Origin: an uncultured Prevotellaceae bacterium | Lineage (GTDB): Bacteria > Bacteroidota > Bacteroidia > Bacteroidales > Bacteroidaceae | Reading direction: 5' to 3' | DNA length: 64,000 nt | NCBI GenBank assembly: GCA_902771445.1 | Contig: CACXXD010000001.1 | Coordinates: 26,878 to 90,877, forward strand | In this document: in pieces, positions 43,870 through 52,163 of the stretch | Numbering within the stretch: the stretch's first letter is position 1 | Layout: each line of letters opens with the position of its first letter | The notes under the pieces: model-generated | What the model was told of the DNA's origin: nothing | Databases searched by the model: none | Seen by the model: only the letters and a program-made list of their open reading frames with translations | Program-made: the position numbers and the translations under genes

Positions 43870-43972
43870 CACTTGGAAGTACAATAAAGATACACTATCC
43901 GATTGACGAGAGACGTCAAAGGAATAATATAGCACTGGTTCTCAGTGTGTTAAGAAGAAAAAGGCAGCGGAA

Positions 43973-43985
43973 CCTCACTCTCCGC
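43973..43985 (+). other. attR core of the element
   Basis: Exact second copy of CCTCACTCTCCGC found at the tRNA-Ser 3' end (32952-32964). Confidence 0.8.
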
Positions 43986-43992
43986 AAAACTG

Positions 43993-44024
43993 AATGGAAG
44001 CCGCAAAAAGGCTTCCATTTTTTA
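43993..44024 (+). terminator. Displaced tRNA-Ser terminator
   Basis: A 10-bp stem AATGGAAGCC / GGCTTCCATT followed by TTTTT, 8 nt after the right repeat. Before insertion this would have followed the tRNA directly. Confidence 0.8.
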
Positions 44025-44154
44025 GTGCCTGAAAATCAGCTTTTTATATTTGTTAGTCCTTGTAAGTGCTTAAATCTCACCCTAATAAGGGGATAGAGAC
44101 CTCTCAAAAAGTTCGTAAGATTTCGTGAGATAACATGAGACGACGTAAGCAAAA

Positions 44155-44197
44155 TGTTTTACCATTGTTTTACCACCTATCTGCGAATGTTTTACCA
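44155..44197. repeat. Three copies of TGTTTTACCA upstream of the truncated integrase
   Basis: Direct repeats start at 44155, 44166 and 44188 in an otherwise gene-free stretch (43986-44268). They could be integrase arm sites or operators of the broken second element. Confidence 0.5.
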
Positions 44198-44268
44198 CTT
44201 GGCAAAAAATTGCCAGAAAAGTTGAATGGAATTAATATTTAACAAAGATTAATATTATTGCACCAATT

Positions 44269-44745
44269 TTGGTCTATATTTATGACCGCAAGAAGAAAGC
44301 AGGTCCTAAAACGGCCGCATCAGTAGAACTCAGGCTTACACTTGAGAGAAAAAGTAAATACATTACGACAGGCGTACGTCTCTTACCAAAAGAATGGCAT
44401 AACGGTATTGTTGTCAATCGACCTGACTCTGCAGAACTAAATGAGTTGCTTGATAGTATTATGGTTCGCGCACGTAAAGTCACTCATGCTATGATTGAAG
44501 CTGGAGAATTAAATCTAGACGAAATTCCTCGTCGTATGGAAGAACTAACGGTCGACAAGAGATTGTTCTACGATTACTGTGTTGATCGTACTAAAGTAAG
44601 AATCTACGGAAAAAGCAAAGACACAGCTGCACGCTATAACAGATTTCTTGATTGGTTGAAAAAATGGGGTAAGATTATATACTTCTCTGATGTAACAGAT
44701 AGGAACATCATTAAGATGGATGAAGAACTAAGTGCTATTGGTATG
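44269..44745 (+). pseudogene. Truncated tyrosine integrase of a second element
   Basis: The frame starts at TTG (44269) or further upstream at a non-ATG codon. It encodes VYIYDRKKKAGPKTAASVEL, YITTGVRLLPKEWHNGIVVN and a core-binding domain ending IIKMDEELSAIGM, collinear with the intact integrase at 33195-34343. Homology stops at about 44745, where the repeat unit begins, so the whole catalytic domain is missing. It is a remnant of another element that used the same tRNA gene. The frame runs on to 44838 through unrelated sequence. Confidence 0.85.
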
Positions 44746-44750
44746 TGTTT

Positions 44751-45175
44751 TGTCAAAATAATTCATACACCTTCTGAAAGTGGCATTCTGGAACGAGGAC
44801 ACACCTGCCATCACACTATGTCAGCGACATCGTTTTGAGATTGATATTGAATCATGGTGGGTTTACAGCCATATCAAACTGAGTTTTATCATCCGTTACG
44901 TTCTGTTCCAAGTCACATCTCAGTTTGATATGGCTGCAAACCCACTATGATCCAATACAAATCTCGGCACGAAGGCAGTTGATTGCTGCTCAGAATTGTT
45001 CGGAAACCGAATTAGTTGATAGTAAGAACTGGTCTTATTGCGAAGCTAAATTTTGCAACACGCTGTAAATCAGTGACATGCGCAACCCCTTTCAATACTC
45101 GCATATTTGCAAGCGACTTAGAGTTTGGTGAATTCCATGCGATTCTCAGAGGGGTCATTGTCAAAATAATTCATA
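44751..45175. repeat. 408-bp unit bounded by direct repeats, with long hairpin
   Basis: TGTCAAAATAATTCATA occurs at 44751-44767 and 45159-45175. Between them lies an inverted repeat with arms of about 40 bp (44844-44883 and 44919-44960, few mismatches) and no gene. The first part (CCTTCTGAAAGTGGCATTC...) recurs at 63957-63992, again just after a TGTCAAGATAATTCATA. It is therefore a dispersed repeat, possibly a non-autonomous mobile element. Confidence 0.65.
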
Positions 45176-45505
45176 TTTTCGCTTGCGGGGTGTGGGGTGG
45201 GCGCTGTGACTTGTACTTTGCCTTTACAATCTCGTAGGAGTTTTGAGTAAGTTCCTTCAGTAGGTCGTCTGGCGCGGTCTTTGGATTCCGATGCACTCAT
45301 ACTGTGCTTTCAGGTCTTCGATGCGGTCTGGCTGGCATTTGAGTGAGATGACGGAGAAATCATTGCAGTCGAAGAATGAGAACATGTGGCCAGACACGTA
45401 GAAGACTAAGACACCCTCTCCGTTCTTGAATTTCTGGAAGGGTAGTTTCTCTTCTACATCAGCACCCAATGACAGACAGTAGTCGCGATAGTCTTCTATA
45501 TTCAT
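45171..45505 (-). pseudogene. Frameshifted MmcQ/YjbR-family gene
   Basis: From ATG 45505 the frame encodes [20 protein letters not shown] and VISLKCQPDRIEDLKAQYECIG, the N-terminal two thirds of an MmcQ/YjbR DNA-binding-like protein, but stops early at 45257. The expected C-terminal helix (DDLLKELTQNSYEIVKAKYK) is present in another frame and ends at 45171. A short deletion with frameshift in the middle explains both. The family's function is unclear. Its start overlaps the acetyltransferase stop by 4 bp. Confidence 0.75.
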
Positions 45506-46071
45506 ACGTCTATTTTTCTTATTACTTTTGCTGGTACACCGCCAACAATCGTATTCGGTTCGACATCTTTTGTCACGACTGCACCTGCTGCTACGACGGC
45601 CCCATCGCCGATGGTCACTCCTGCAAGCACGGTTGCGTTGGCTCCAATCCAGACGTTCTTGCCGATGTGGATGGGTGCATAGCTCATGCTCTGCCGACGT
45701 GCAGGGTCGAGGTCGTGGTTGATGGTGGCCAGCACGACGTTGTGGCCGATGAGTGCGCCCTCGTCGATGGTGATGCCTCCCTGATCCTGGAACTTGCAAC
45801 CCGTATTGATGAACACACGTTCGCCAACGATGGTGTTCTTTCCGCAATCAGTATGGAACGGCGGAAACATGCCTACCGTCTTGGGTACCTCTCGCCCCCA
45901 AAGCTGCTCCAGTAATGTGTGCAGTTCTTCTGGCGTGTGATACTTGCCGTTAATCTCAGCCGTGATTCGCAAAGCCTCCTGCGACAGCTGATGAAACATC
46001 ATGTGGACTTCGCCGCCACCAACGACGGGCTTGCCCGATGCCATGTAATCTCTAAACTCTTGTATTGTCAT
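45502..46071 (-). CDS. Sugar O-acetyltransferase (maltose/galactoside acetyltransferase-like)
   Basis: A 189-residue left-handed beta-helix acetyltransferase. [25 protein letters not shown] and the following [19 protein letters not shown] are hexapeptide repeats of the NodL/LacA/Maa group, with the catalytic histidine in ATINHDLD. It would transfer acetyl from acetyl-CoA to a sugar or similar small molecule. An N-terminal helical region resembles the Maa domain. It overlaps the MmcQ-like start. Confidence 0.9.
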   Translation of the reverse strand: MTIQEFRDYMASGKPVVGGGEVHMMFHQLSQEALRITAEINGKYHTPEELHTLLEQLWGREVPKTVGMFPPFHTDCGKNTIVGERVFINTGCKFQDQGGITIDEGALIGHNVVLATINHDLDPARRQSMSYAPIHIGKNVWIGANATVLAGVTIGDGAVVAAGAVVTKDVEPNTIVGGVPAKVIRKIDV

Positions 46072-46109
46072 ATTTGTTTCGATTTTTATCTGTCAGATAA
46101 GATTCATCT

Positions 46110-46418
46110 TCATTGTTCAATCACTTCGATATAGAAACTGAATGGACGGAACCCGTCATTGCAGCTAATCATTGCACTCATCGGGTTCTTCATCCATCCA
46201 TCGTAGAAGTTCCCTTCGCCTCTGGCCAGCGATTCAACAAACTCGCTCATGGATTGCCATGCAGACGGACACATTCCTTCAGGACATTGGCCATTCTCAG
46301 ATACCCATTGCTGTCCCTCTGTCACATCGCAAGTATGTTCAATCGGGTTCTCAAATTTTGCCATCAGGTCAGTGTAGACGGTCTGGCGTATGGCAGTAAT
46401 TCTAACTTTGTTCATCAC
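46110..46418 (-). CDS. TIGR04076 family protein
   Basis: A 102-residue protein matching TIGR04076: KVRITAIRQTVYTDLMAKF, a cysteine-containing CPEGMCPSAWQSM and the ending YDGWMKNPMSAMISCNDGFR. The three to four cysteines could bind a metal. Function is unknown. It lies 38 bp upstream of the acetyltransferase on the same strand, so they may be co-transcribed. Confidence 0.88.
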   Translation of the reverse strand: MMNKVRITAIRQTVYTDLMAKFENPIEHTCDVTEGQQWVSENGQCPEGMCPSAWQSMSEFVESLARGEGNFYDGWMKNPMSAMISCNDGFRPFSFYIEVIEQ

Positions 46419-46585
46419 ATTCTCTGTATATGGAAGTACAAAAGTAATAACAAATACTGCAAAATTGTTATTTTTGCGCTAAGATTTAACAAAAGTTTTT
46501 GGGGATGCGGTGCTTAAAGCACCGTGCAAAGGACGAAAGGTACTCCACACACTATCTTGCAGAACTGAAAATGCTATTACAAAAA

Positions 46586-46623
46586 AAGCAGGGATGCAAC
46601 TCATGATGAGTGAATCCCTGCTT
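46586..46623 (-). terminator. Terminator of the lamin-tail-like surface protein gene
   Basis: A 10-bp stem AAGCAGGGAT / ATCCCTGCTT with additional inner pairing, followed by seven T on the minus strand, 35 bp after the stop. Confidence 0.85.
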
Positions 46624-46657
46624 CTGATATAGTTCTTTCTAAAAATAGGCTTGATGC

Positions 46658-48256
46658 TTATTTTACGAAGACTTTCTTGCCGTCAATGATGTTGATGCCT
46701 TTCTGGAGTGTGGACAACTGCTGACCGTTCAGATTGTAGATAGCATGCTGACGAACAGATTTTGCAACGGCTGTGGTCTGAATGCCTGTTTCGATAGACT
46801 CAGGAGTGGAACCGGTCCAAGGGATGAAGTCCAGATCGGCCACGCCGAAGGTCTCCTTGAAGTTTTCGATGATGGCAGGCGTCAGCGTGACGTAGAGACG
46901 ATCACCGTCGGAGAAGTCGGCCACATTATATCCGCCCTCGCTTGTCTGCGGAACACGCTGGAATCCCACCTTGCCCACGGCATTGCTGAATTTGTAGATG
47001 CTGCGCGTCTTCTGTCCGCCCGTCAGCTCCTTATGATTCTCTTCGCTCCATTGCTGAGACGTCGAGCGCGTGCGCATGCAGGCTTGCGCCTCACTCAGCT
47101 TGATGTCGTGTGAGCCAGGCTTTCCGATGGCAATCCAGTCGCCAGCCATGAGCAACAGCGAGTCGCCGGGAATCTCATTGTATTTGAAGTCAGTCGACTT
47201 GGCTGTGGCATTCACATAGCAGAAGAGAACGTCGTTGTTTCCGCAGAACGGCTTGGAAGGCTTGATGGCGAGGTAGCCGCTTTCGGGGATGACGATTGTA
47301 GAATCGGACAGTCCGCTAATGGTGTCGCAATAGGTGCGCAGCGAGAGGTCGTTGGTGCTCATGAAGTCGATGCTCGAGTTGTTGGTATCGAAGAGCACGG
47401 TTCGCCCGTCGCTGGTTATGTAGGCTGTCTTTCGCATGACGGCCTGTCCGCTGAATGTACCTATAGAGTCGGTGACGCAGAAGCCGGCATCATAGCTTGT
47501 GGGGATGCGCTTGTCGGCGGCAGACGGCTCTTTCTGCTTCACGATGTCCACGCAGTCAATCGTCTTGAAGGCAGGAACAATCTTGTATTGGTTGCCAGTG
47601 GTCTTACCCTTGGCATAGGTGAGCGGACAGTCATCGATCTTCGTATCGGCTGCCAAAAGAATGACACCCGACGGTCCGGGATTCAGAATGTTCATGAAAT
47701 CGAGTGCTGCGGTGGGCGAATAAATCAGACTGAGTGCAGGAACGGCATCGTTGTGCAGTTCCACATAGCTCTTGTTGGTACTCTTCACCTCGAAGTCGGC
47801 ACTGCTCAGGTTGACGTTGCCCACGGCAATCTCGCTGTGGTCGACGGCACAGTTGGTTATGACCAGTGATTTGCCCGGGTCGAGCAGACAAGTAGGCTCT
47901 GCGGGAATCTGGAAAATCTGCTTCACCACAATAGAGTCCTTGTGAGCAGTCTGCATTTCCTCGGCAGTCCATGCGTTGGTAGCCGAATCGCTGTTGGGGA
48001 AAGCAAGGTAAAGACCAGAGACGTCGAGCGTGTCGGCAGAGTTGTTGTACAGTTCCACATACTGATGGAACATGTAGTTCTTCGGGGTAGCATCGTTCAG
48101 CCGGATGCTGCCTGAATAGAACACCTTACTGATGACGATGTCGCCAGTGACAGAACCGCCACTGGGCTTTTTGGCTTTTGCATCTGCGCCGGTTGCACAG
48201 AGTAGCAAAGCACTGGCAGCTAATGCCATGATTTTTTTTGAAGTAGAAATTTTCAT
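46658..48256 (-). CDS. DUF4876/lamin-tail-like exported protein with C-terminal sorting-type domain
   Basis: A 532-residue protein with a signal peptide (IMALAASALLLCATGADA). The N-terminal part has a lamin-tail-type pattern (VISKVFYSGSI, HQYVELYNNSADTLDVSGLY), repeated more loosely further on. The last 30 residues (AIYNLNGQQLSTLQKGINII) look like a short T9SS type A sorting domain, as found in Prevotella exported proteins. Likely surface-exposed or secreted; role unknown. A TAATTTTG box lies about 30 nt upstream. Confidence 0.82.
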   Translation of the reverse strand: MKISTSKKIMALAASALLLCATGADAKAKKPSGGSVTGDIVISKVFYSGSIRLNDATPKNYMFHQYVELYNNSADTLDVSGLYLAFPNSDSATNAWTAEEMQTAHKDSIVVKQIFQIPAEPTCLLDPGKSLVITNCAVDHSEIAVGNVNLSSADFEVKSTNKSYVELHNDAVPALSLIYSPTAALDFMNILNPGPSGVILLAADTKIDDCPLTYAKGKTTGNQYKIVPAFKTIDCVDIVKQKEPSAADKRIPTSYDAGFCVTDSIGTFSGQAVMRKTAYITSDGRTVLFDTNNSSIDFMSTNDLSLRTYCDTISGLSDSTIVIPESGYLAIKPSKPFCGNNDVLFCYVNATAKSTDFKYNEIPGDSLLLMAGDWIAIGKPGSHDIKLSEAQACMRTRSTSQQWSEENHKELTGGQKTRSIYKFSNAVGKVGFQRVPQTSEGGYNVADFSDGDRLYVTLTPAIIENFKETFGVADLDFIPWTGSTPESIETGIQTTAVAKSVRQHAIYNLNGQQLSTLQKGINIIDGKKVFVK

Positions 48257-48569
48257 ACCTTATTATATTTATAAAAGTTTGCTGCAAAATTACAAATTAT
48301 CAACTATTTATGCAAAAATAAATATAAAATATGTAGAAAAATACCTATAAATGATTACGATTTGCAACTTATTGAATACTCATACCTTAGTTGGAGGCAA
48401 ATAGTCATGATTGTAGTATAAAAAATATGACATTTTAATTGCTTACTTGATTATTTTGCATTAAAATAAAATATACTTGTTAATCTTGTTAAAATTAACC
48501 AAATTGTTTAACTAAATAAAGGTGAAAGAAACGCAGAATTGCTATATTTGCAAGCAAAAAGAGACGAAC

Positions 48570-50129
48570 ATGAAAAAAAGTACGATCTGGATTATTGCCG
48601 GTGTGATGGGCTTTGCTTTCATCGGGTTGCTTCTGTTGCAGATTTCCTATATCGAAGATATGGCAAAGATGAAAAAAGAGCAGTTCGACGAGAGCGTGAA
48701 CAGAAGCCTCTATCAGGCCTCGCGTAATCTGGAGATGAACGAGACGTTGCGCTATCTGGAGAAAGACGTGAACGACGTGGAGCGCCGTGCTTATAATCAG
48801 GACTCGGTGATGGTCGATGGCCTCGACGGTTCCATCCGTCACTCCCATCAGTTTGCCGTTGCAGCCGATGATGGTACGGTTTACTCAGCATTCGAACTGA
48901 AGACCTTCACCACGAAGCCAGCTTCGGTGCCAAAGGCCATGATTCTGCATCGCGACAAGAACTCGATGTCGGAGGCAACCAAGTCGCTTCAGGAAATTGT
49001 GCGCAATCGCTATGTATATCAGAAGGCATTGCTCGACGAGGTGGTCTACAACATCTTGTATACGGCCAGCGACAAACCGCTGAAAGAGCGCGTTAACTTC
49101 AAGCTACTGGATCAGGACATTCGTGCCGAACTGCTGAACAATGGCATCAATCTGCCTTACCATTTCACGGTCTCAACCACCGATGGCCGCGAGGTGTACC
49201 GTTGTCCCGATTACTCGAGCGAAGGCGAGGACATTTGCTACACCCAGACACTCTTCCGCAACGATCCCTCGTCGAAGATGGGCATTGTGAAGATTCATTT
49301 TCCTGACGTGAGCTCCTACATATTGTCGAGCATTCGTTTCATGATACCAGCCGTGATATTCACCGTTGTGCTGCTCATCACGTTTGTCTTCACCATCGTT
49401 GTGATTTTCCGTCAGAAGCGATACACGGAGATAAAGAACGACTTCATCAACAACATGACCCATGAGCTGAAGACCCCTATATCGAGCATTTCGCTGGCAG
49501 CTCAGATGTTGAACGATGAGTCTGTGACGAAGAGCCCGGCCATGATGAAGCATCTGGGGGGCGTCATCAACGATGAGTCGAAACGCCTGCGCTTCCTTGT
49601 CGAGAAAGTGCTACAGATGTCGATGTTCGACCGTAAGACGGCTTCTTTCAAAAAGAAGGAACTGGACTTGAATGAGCTGCTGGAGCAAGTAGCAGGTTCG
49701 TTCAACCTGAGGGTCAGTCATACTGGCGGTAAGATAGACATGGAAGTCGAGGCTGTCGACTCTGCCATCTTCGTAGACGAGGTGCATTTCCAGAATGCGA
49801 TTACCAACCTGATGGACAATGCGGTGAAGTATCGCAAGACCGATCAGCCGATCAACATTCATATTCGCACATGGAATGAAGGCGAGCACTTGTGCTTCTC
49901 GATAGCCGACAATGGTCTGGGCATCAAGAAAGAGAACGTGAAGAAGATTTTCGATAAGTTCTACCGGGTGCATACGGGTAATGTGCATGACGTGAAAGGC
50001 TTCGGCCTCGGTCTGGCCTACGTGAAGAAGATCATCAATCTGCACGATGGCGAGATAAAATGCGAAAGCGAACTGGGCAAGGGAACCAAGTTTACCGTAA
50101 TCCTGCCCATACTGAAAGAAGAAGCTTAG
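48570..50129 (+). CDS. rprX: Sensor histidine kinase, RprX-like
   Basis: The start at ATG 48570 (MKKSTIWIIAGVMGFAFIGL) is chosen because the frame upstream lacks a membrane anchor. The protein has 519 residues: TM1 at the start, a periplasmic sensor of about 230 residues, TM2 (FMIPAVIFTVVLLITFVFTI), the HisKA box FINNMTHELKTPISSI with phospho-acceptor His, and the ATPase boxes DNGLGIKKENVKKIF and GFGLGLAYVKKI. The pair with the regulator at 50241-50939 resembles Bacteroides RprXY, which affects antibiotic resistance and sodium-related physiology there. The signal here is unknown. Confidence 0.88.
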   Translation: MKKSTIWIIAGVMGFAFIGLLLLQISYIEDMAKMKKEQFDESVNRSLYQASRNLEMNETLRYLEKDVNDVERRAYNQDSVMVDGLDGSIRHSHQFAVAADDGTVYSAFELKTFTTKPASVPKAMILHRDKNSMSEATKSLQEIVRNRYVYQKALLDEVVYNILYTASDKPLKERVNFKLLDQDIRAELLNNGINLPYHFTVSTTDGREVYRCPDYSSEGEDICYTQTLFRNDPSSKMGIVKIHFPDVSSYILSSIRFMIPAVIFTVVLLITFVFTIVVIFRQKRYTEIKNDFINNMTHELKTPISSISLAAQMLNDESVTKSPAMMKHLGGVINDESKRLRFLVEKVLQMSMFDRKTASFKKKELDLNELLEQVAGSFNLRVSHTGGKIDMEVEAVDSAIFVDEVHFQNAITNLMDNAVKYRKTDQPINIHIRTWNEGEHLCFSIADNGLGIKKENVKKIFDKFYRVHTGNVHDVKGFGLGLAYVKKIINLHDGEIKCESELGKGTKFTVILPILKEEA

Positions 50130-50240
50130 TGAGCGTGACAATAAAAAAACAAGAGATAAACAATCATAGTATTAATCATGGTGGGCGATGAGCCAGATGT
50201 TCAGACCCCATCCCCCTGCAAAGGGTAAACAGGAATAATT

Positions 50241-50939
50241 ATGGAAGACAAATTGAAAATTTTGCTTTGTGAGGACGACGAGAACCTCGGTATGTTACTT
50301 CGTGAGTATTTGGCAGCCAAAGGCTATGAGGCTGAGCTTTGCCCCGATGGCGAAGCAGGTTTCAAGGCTTTCCTGAAGACTAAGTTCGACATTTGCGTGC
50401 TTGACGTGATGATGCCTAAGAAAGACGGCTTCACTCTGGCACAGGAGATTCGTACCGCCAATGCTGAAATCCCCATCATCTTCCTGACGGCAAAGATTCT
50501 GAAGGAGGATATTCTGGAGGGCTTCAAACTTGGTGCTGACGACTATATCACCAAGCCGTTCTCAATGGAAGAACTGGTGTTCCGTATTGAGGCAATCCTT
50601 CGTCGCGTGCGTGGCAAGAAGACAAAGGAATCGACACTCTATCACATCGGTCGTTTCACCTTCGACACGCAGAAACAGTTGCTGAGCATCGGTGAGAAAC
50701 AGACAAAGCTGACGACTAAGGAGAATGAGCTGTTGGCATTGCTTTGCTCGCATGCCAATGAGATTCTGCAGCGTGACTTCGCCTTGAAGACCATCTGGAT
50801 TGATGATAACTACTTCAATGCCCGTTCAATGGATGTCTACATCACCAAGCTTCGCAAGCATCTGAAGGACGATGAGCAGATTGAAATCATCAACATTCAT
50901 GGCAAGGGCTATAAGCTCATAACTCCGGAAGACGAATAG
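50241..50939 (+). CDS. rprY: OmpR-family response regulator, RprY-like
   Basis: A 232-residue regulator. The receiver domain (ILLCEDDENLGMLLREYL, phospho-acceptor Asp in VLDVMMPKKDG, conserved Lys in YITKPFS) is followed by a winged-helix domain (LTTKENELLALLCSHANE, SMDVYITKLRKHLKDD, IINIHGKGYKL). It is 111 bp downstream of the kinase gene, with a strong terminator after it. It should bind DNA when phosphorylated by the kinase. Confidence 0.93.
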   Translation: MEDKLKILLCEDDENLGMLLREYLAAKGYEAELCPDGEAGFKAFLKTKFDICVLDVMMPKKDGFTLAQEIRTANAEIPIIFLTAKILKEDILEGFKLGADDYITKPFSMEELVFRIEAILRRVRGKKTKESTLYHIGRFTFDTQKQLLSIGEKQTKLTTKENELLALLCSHANEILQRDFALKTIWIDDNYFNARSMDVYITKLRKHLKDDEQIEIINIHGKGYKLITPEDE

Positions 50940-50949
50940 TTTACTTATA

Positions 50950-50982
50950 AAAAAAGCGCATATCAATTATGCGCTTTTTTTG
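50950..50982 (+). terminator. Terminator of the two-component operon
   Basis: An 11-bp stem AAAAAGCGCAT / ATGCGCTTTTT with eight T, 13 nt after the stop. It is symmetrical and would work on both strands. Confidence 0.9.
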
Positions 50983-51000
50983 TTGATAGAATTCGTTTAT

Positions 51001-51258
51001 GTAATGAAAAAAATAATTTGGGACAAATTCATTTGTTTAGACCACCCCTAGCCCCTCCTCGCTCGGCTCTGCCGCTTGCCTTAGCAAGAACTCAGGAGGG
51101 GCTAGGGGGTAGTTTTGCTTTTCATTTGACTTTGGAAACTTGGTCTAACTAATTCCCCTCCTGAGTTCTTGCTAAGGCAAGCGGCAGAGCCGAGCGAGGA
51201 GGGGTTAGGGGTGGTCTGAACAGACGTTAATACGTCCCAAGTTATTTTTTATCATTAC
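51001..51258. repeat. 258-bp nested inverted repeat between rprY and cysE
   Basis: Outer arms of about 24 bp start GTAATGA and end TCATTAC; inner arms of 62 bp (51040-51101 and 51155-51216) have a single mismatch, with a 53-nt loop. The inner arms are GC-rich and include CTCGGCTCTGCCGCTTGCC. The right outer arm reaches the last codon of cysE. The whole could fold into one hairpin. It has no gene, and looks like a MITE or palindromic repeat element. Confidence 0.75.
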
Positions 51259-52163
51259 TATATTCCTAAACCGCCTTGAAAGGAAAGGTCGACGGCCTTG
51301 CTCTGCTGAATGCGAGAGTAGGGCGGTATGTCGTTGGTTACCCAGATGTTGCCGCCAATGACCGAGTGATGGCCGATGGTGATACGTCCTAAGATGGAGG
51401 CATTAGAGTAGATGGTGACGTAATCCTCGATGATAGGATGGCGCGGAATGTTGAGCATGTTGCCGTCAGCATCGTATTTGAAACTCTTGGCTCCGAGCGT
51501 AACACCCTGATAGAGTGTTACATGATTGCCAATAATGCAAGTTTCGCCTATGACGACACCCGTACCATGATCGATGGCAAAATACTCGCCGATGGTAGCA
51601 CCGGGATGGATGTCGATGCCCGTCTTTGAGTGTGCTTGCTCTGTGATGATGCGAGGAATGACAGGCACCTGCATCTTGTGAAGCACGTGGGCAATGCGAT
51701 AGTGGGTCATCGTGTCAACGACCGGGTAGCAATAAATCACCTCACCGTAGTTGGTTGCCGCTGGGTCGTTCTGAAACATTGCCTCGACATCGGTGTAGAG
51801 CATTCGTTTCACTTCGGGCAGACAGTCAATGAATCTGAGTGCCAGCTGAGTGGCCGTTGGTGCCACCTCTTCTTCAGCGCAATCTTCGCAGAACTGTAGT
51901 CCTCTGGCTATTTGTCGACAGAGCAGATTGAACAGCTCTTCGAGGTTCACGCCAATGTAATAGGAACGAATCTGTTGTTCTGGCTGGCGCTTGTAGAAGT
52001 AGTCGGTGAAGATGATGCTCTTCACCAGACTGACGATGCGCCGCACCTCATCGACCGACGGAAGGGGGGCCGAGCCAGCAGGCATGATAGACTCCTCTTT
52101 CGTTTCTTGCCGGGAGAGCAAGGTCACATTGCGCAGCAACACTTCATTGATGTTTACTTCCAT
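51258..52163 (-). CDS. cysE: Serine O-acetyltransferase (EpsC/CysE-like)
   Basis: The start at ATG 52163 (MEVNINEVLLRNVTLLSRQE) is chosen; the frame upstream overlaps the esterase. The protein has 301 residues: an N-terminal helical domain, then the beta-helix with IDIHPGATIGEYFAIDHGTG, VIGETCIIGNHVTLYQGVTLGA and a C-terminal tail. It makes O-acetylserine for cysteine synthesis. The N-terminal extension is of the long type known in Bacteroidetes. It overlaps the esterase gene by 10 bp. Confidence 0.92.
   Translation of the reverse strand: MEVNINEVLLRNVTLLSRQETKEESIMPAGSAPLPSVDEVRRIVSLVKSIIFTDYFYKRQPEQQIRSYYIGVNLEELFNLLCRQIARGLQFCEDCAEEEVAPTATQLALRFIDCLPEVKRMLYTDVEAMFQNDPAATNYGEVIYCYPVVDTMTHYRIAHVLHKMQVPVIPRIITEQAHSKTGIDIHPGATIGEYFAIDHGTGVVIGETCIIGNHVTLYQGVTLGAKSFKYDADGNMLNIPRHPIIEDYVTIYSNASILGRITIGHHSVIGGNIWVTNDIPPYSRIQQSKAVDLSFQGGLGI

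Larger units (their letters stand above)
32952..43985. mobile_element. Integrative mobilizable element (about 11 kb) in tRNA-Ser(CGA)
   Basis: Bounded by 13-bp direct repeats, the segment carries an integrase, small HTH proteins, a DUF5906-like helicase, a primase, a MOB_V relaxase, a toxin-antitoxin pair and hypothetical genes, which is the gene content of Bacteroidales mobilizable elements. No type IV secretion genes are present, so transfer would need a helper. The genes are plus-strand except for the relaxase-to-lipoprotein block, and all lie between chromosomal genes of normal character. Confidence 0.85.

Noticed and set aside
44844-44960. Hairpin as an integron attC site or retron RNA
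   Set aside because: No integron integrase or reverse transcriptase is present and the arms lack attC box consensus; treated as part of a dispersed repeat.
45257-45847. 196-codon minus-strand frame spanning acetyltransferase and MmcQ region
   Set aside because: Only its last 82 codons (from 45505) are meaningful; the first part is an out-of-frame reading of the acetyltransferase.
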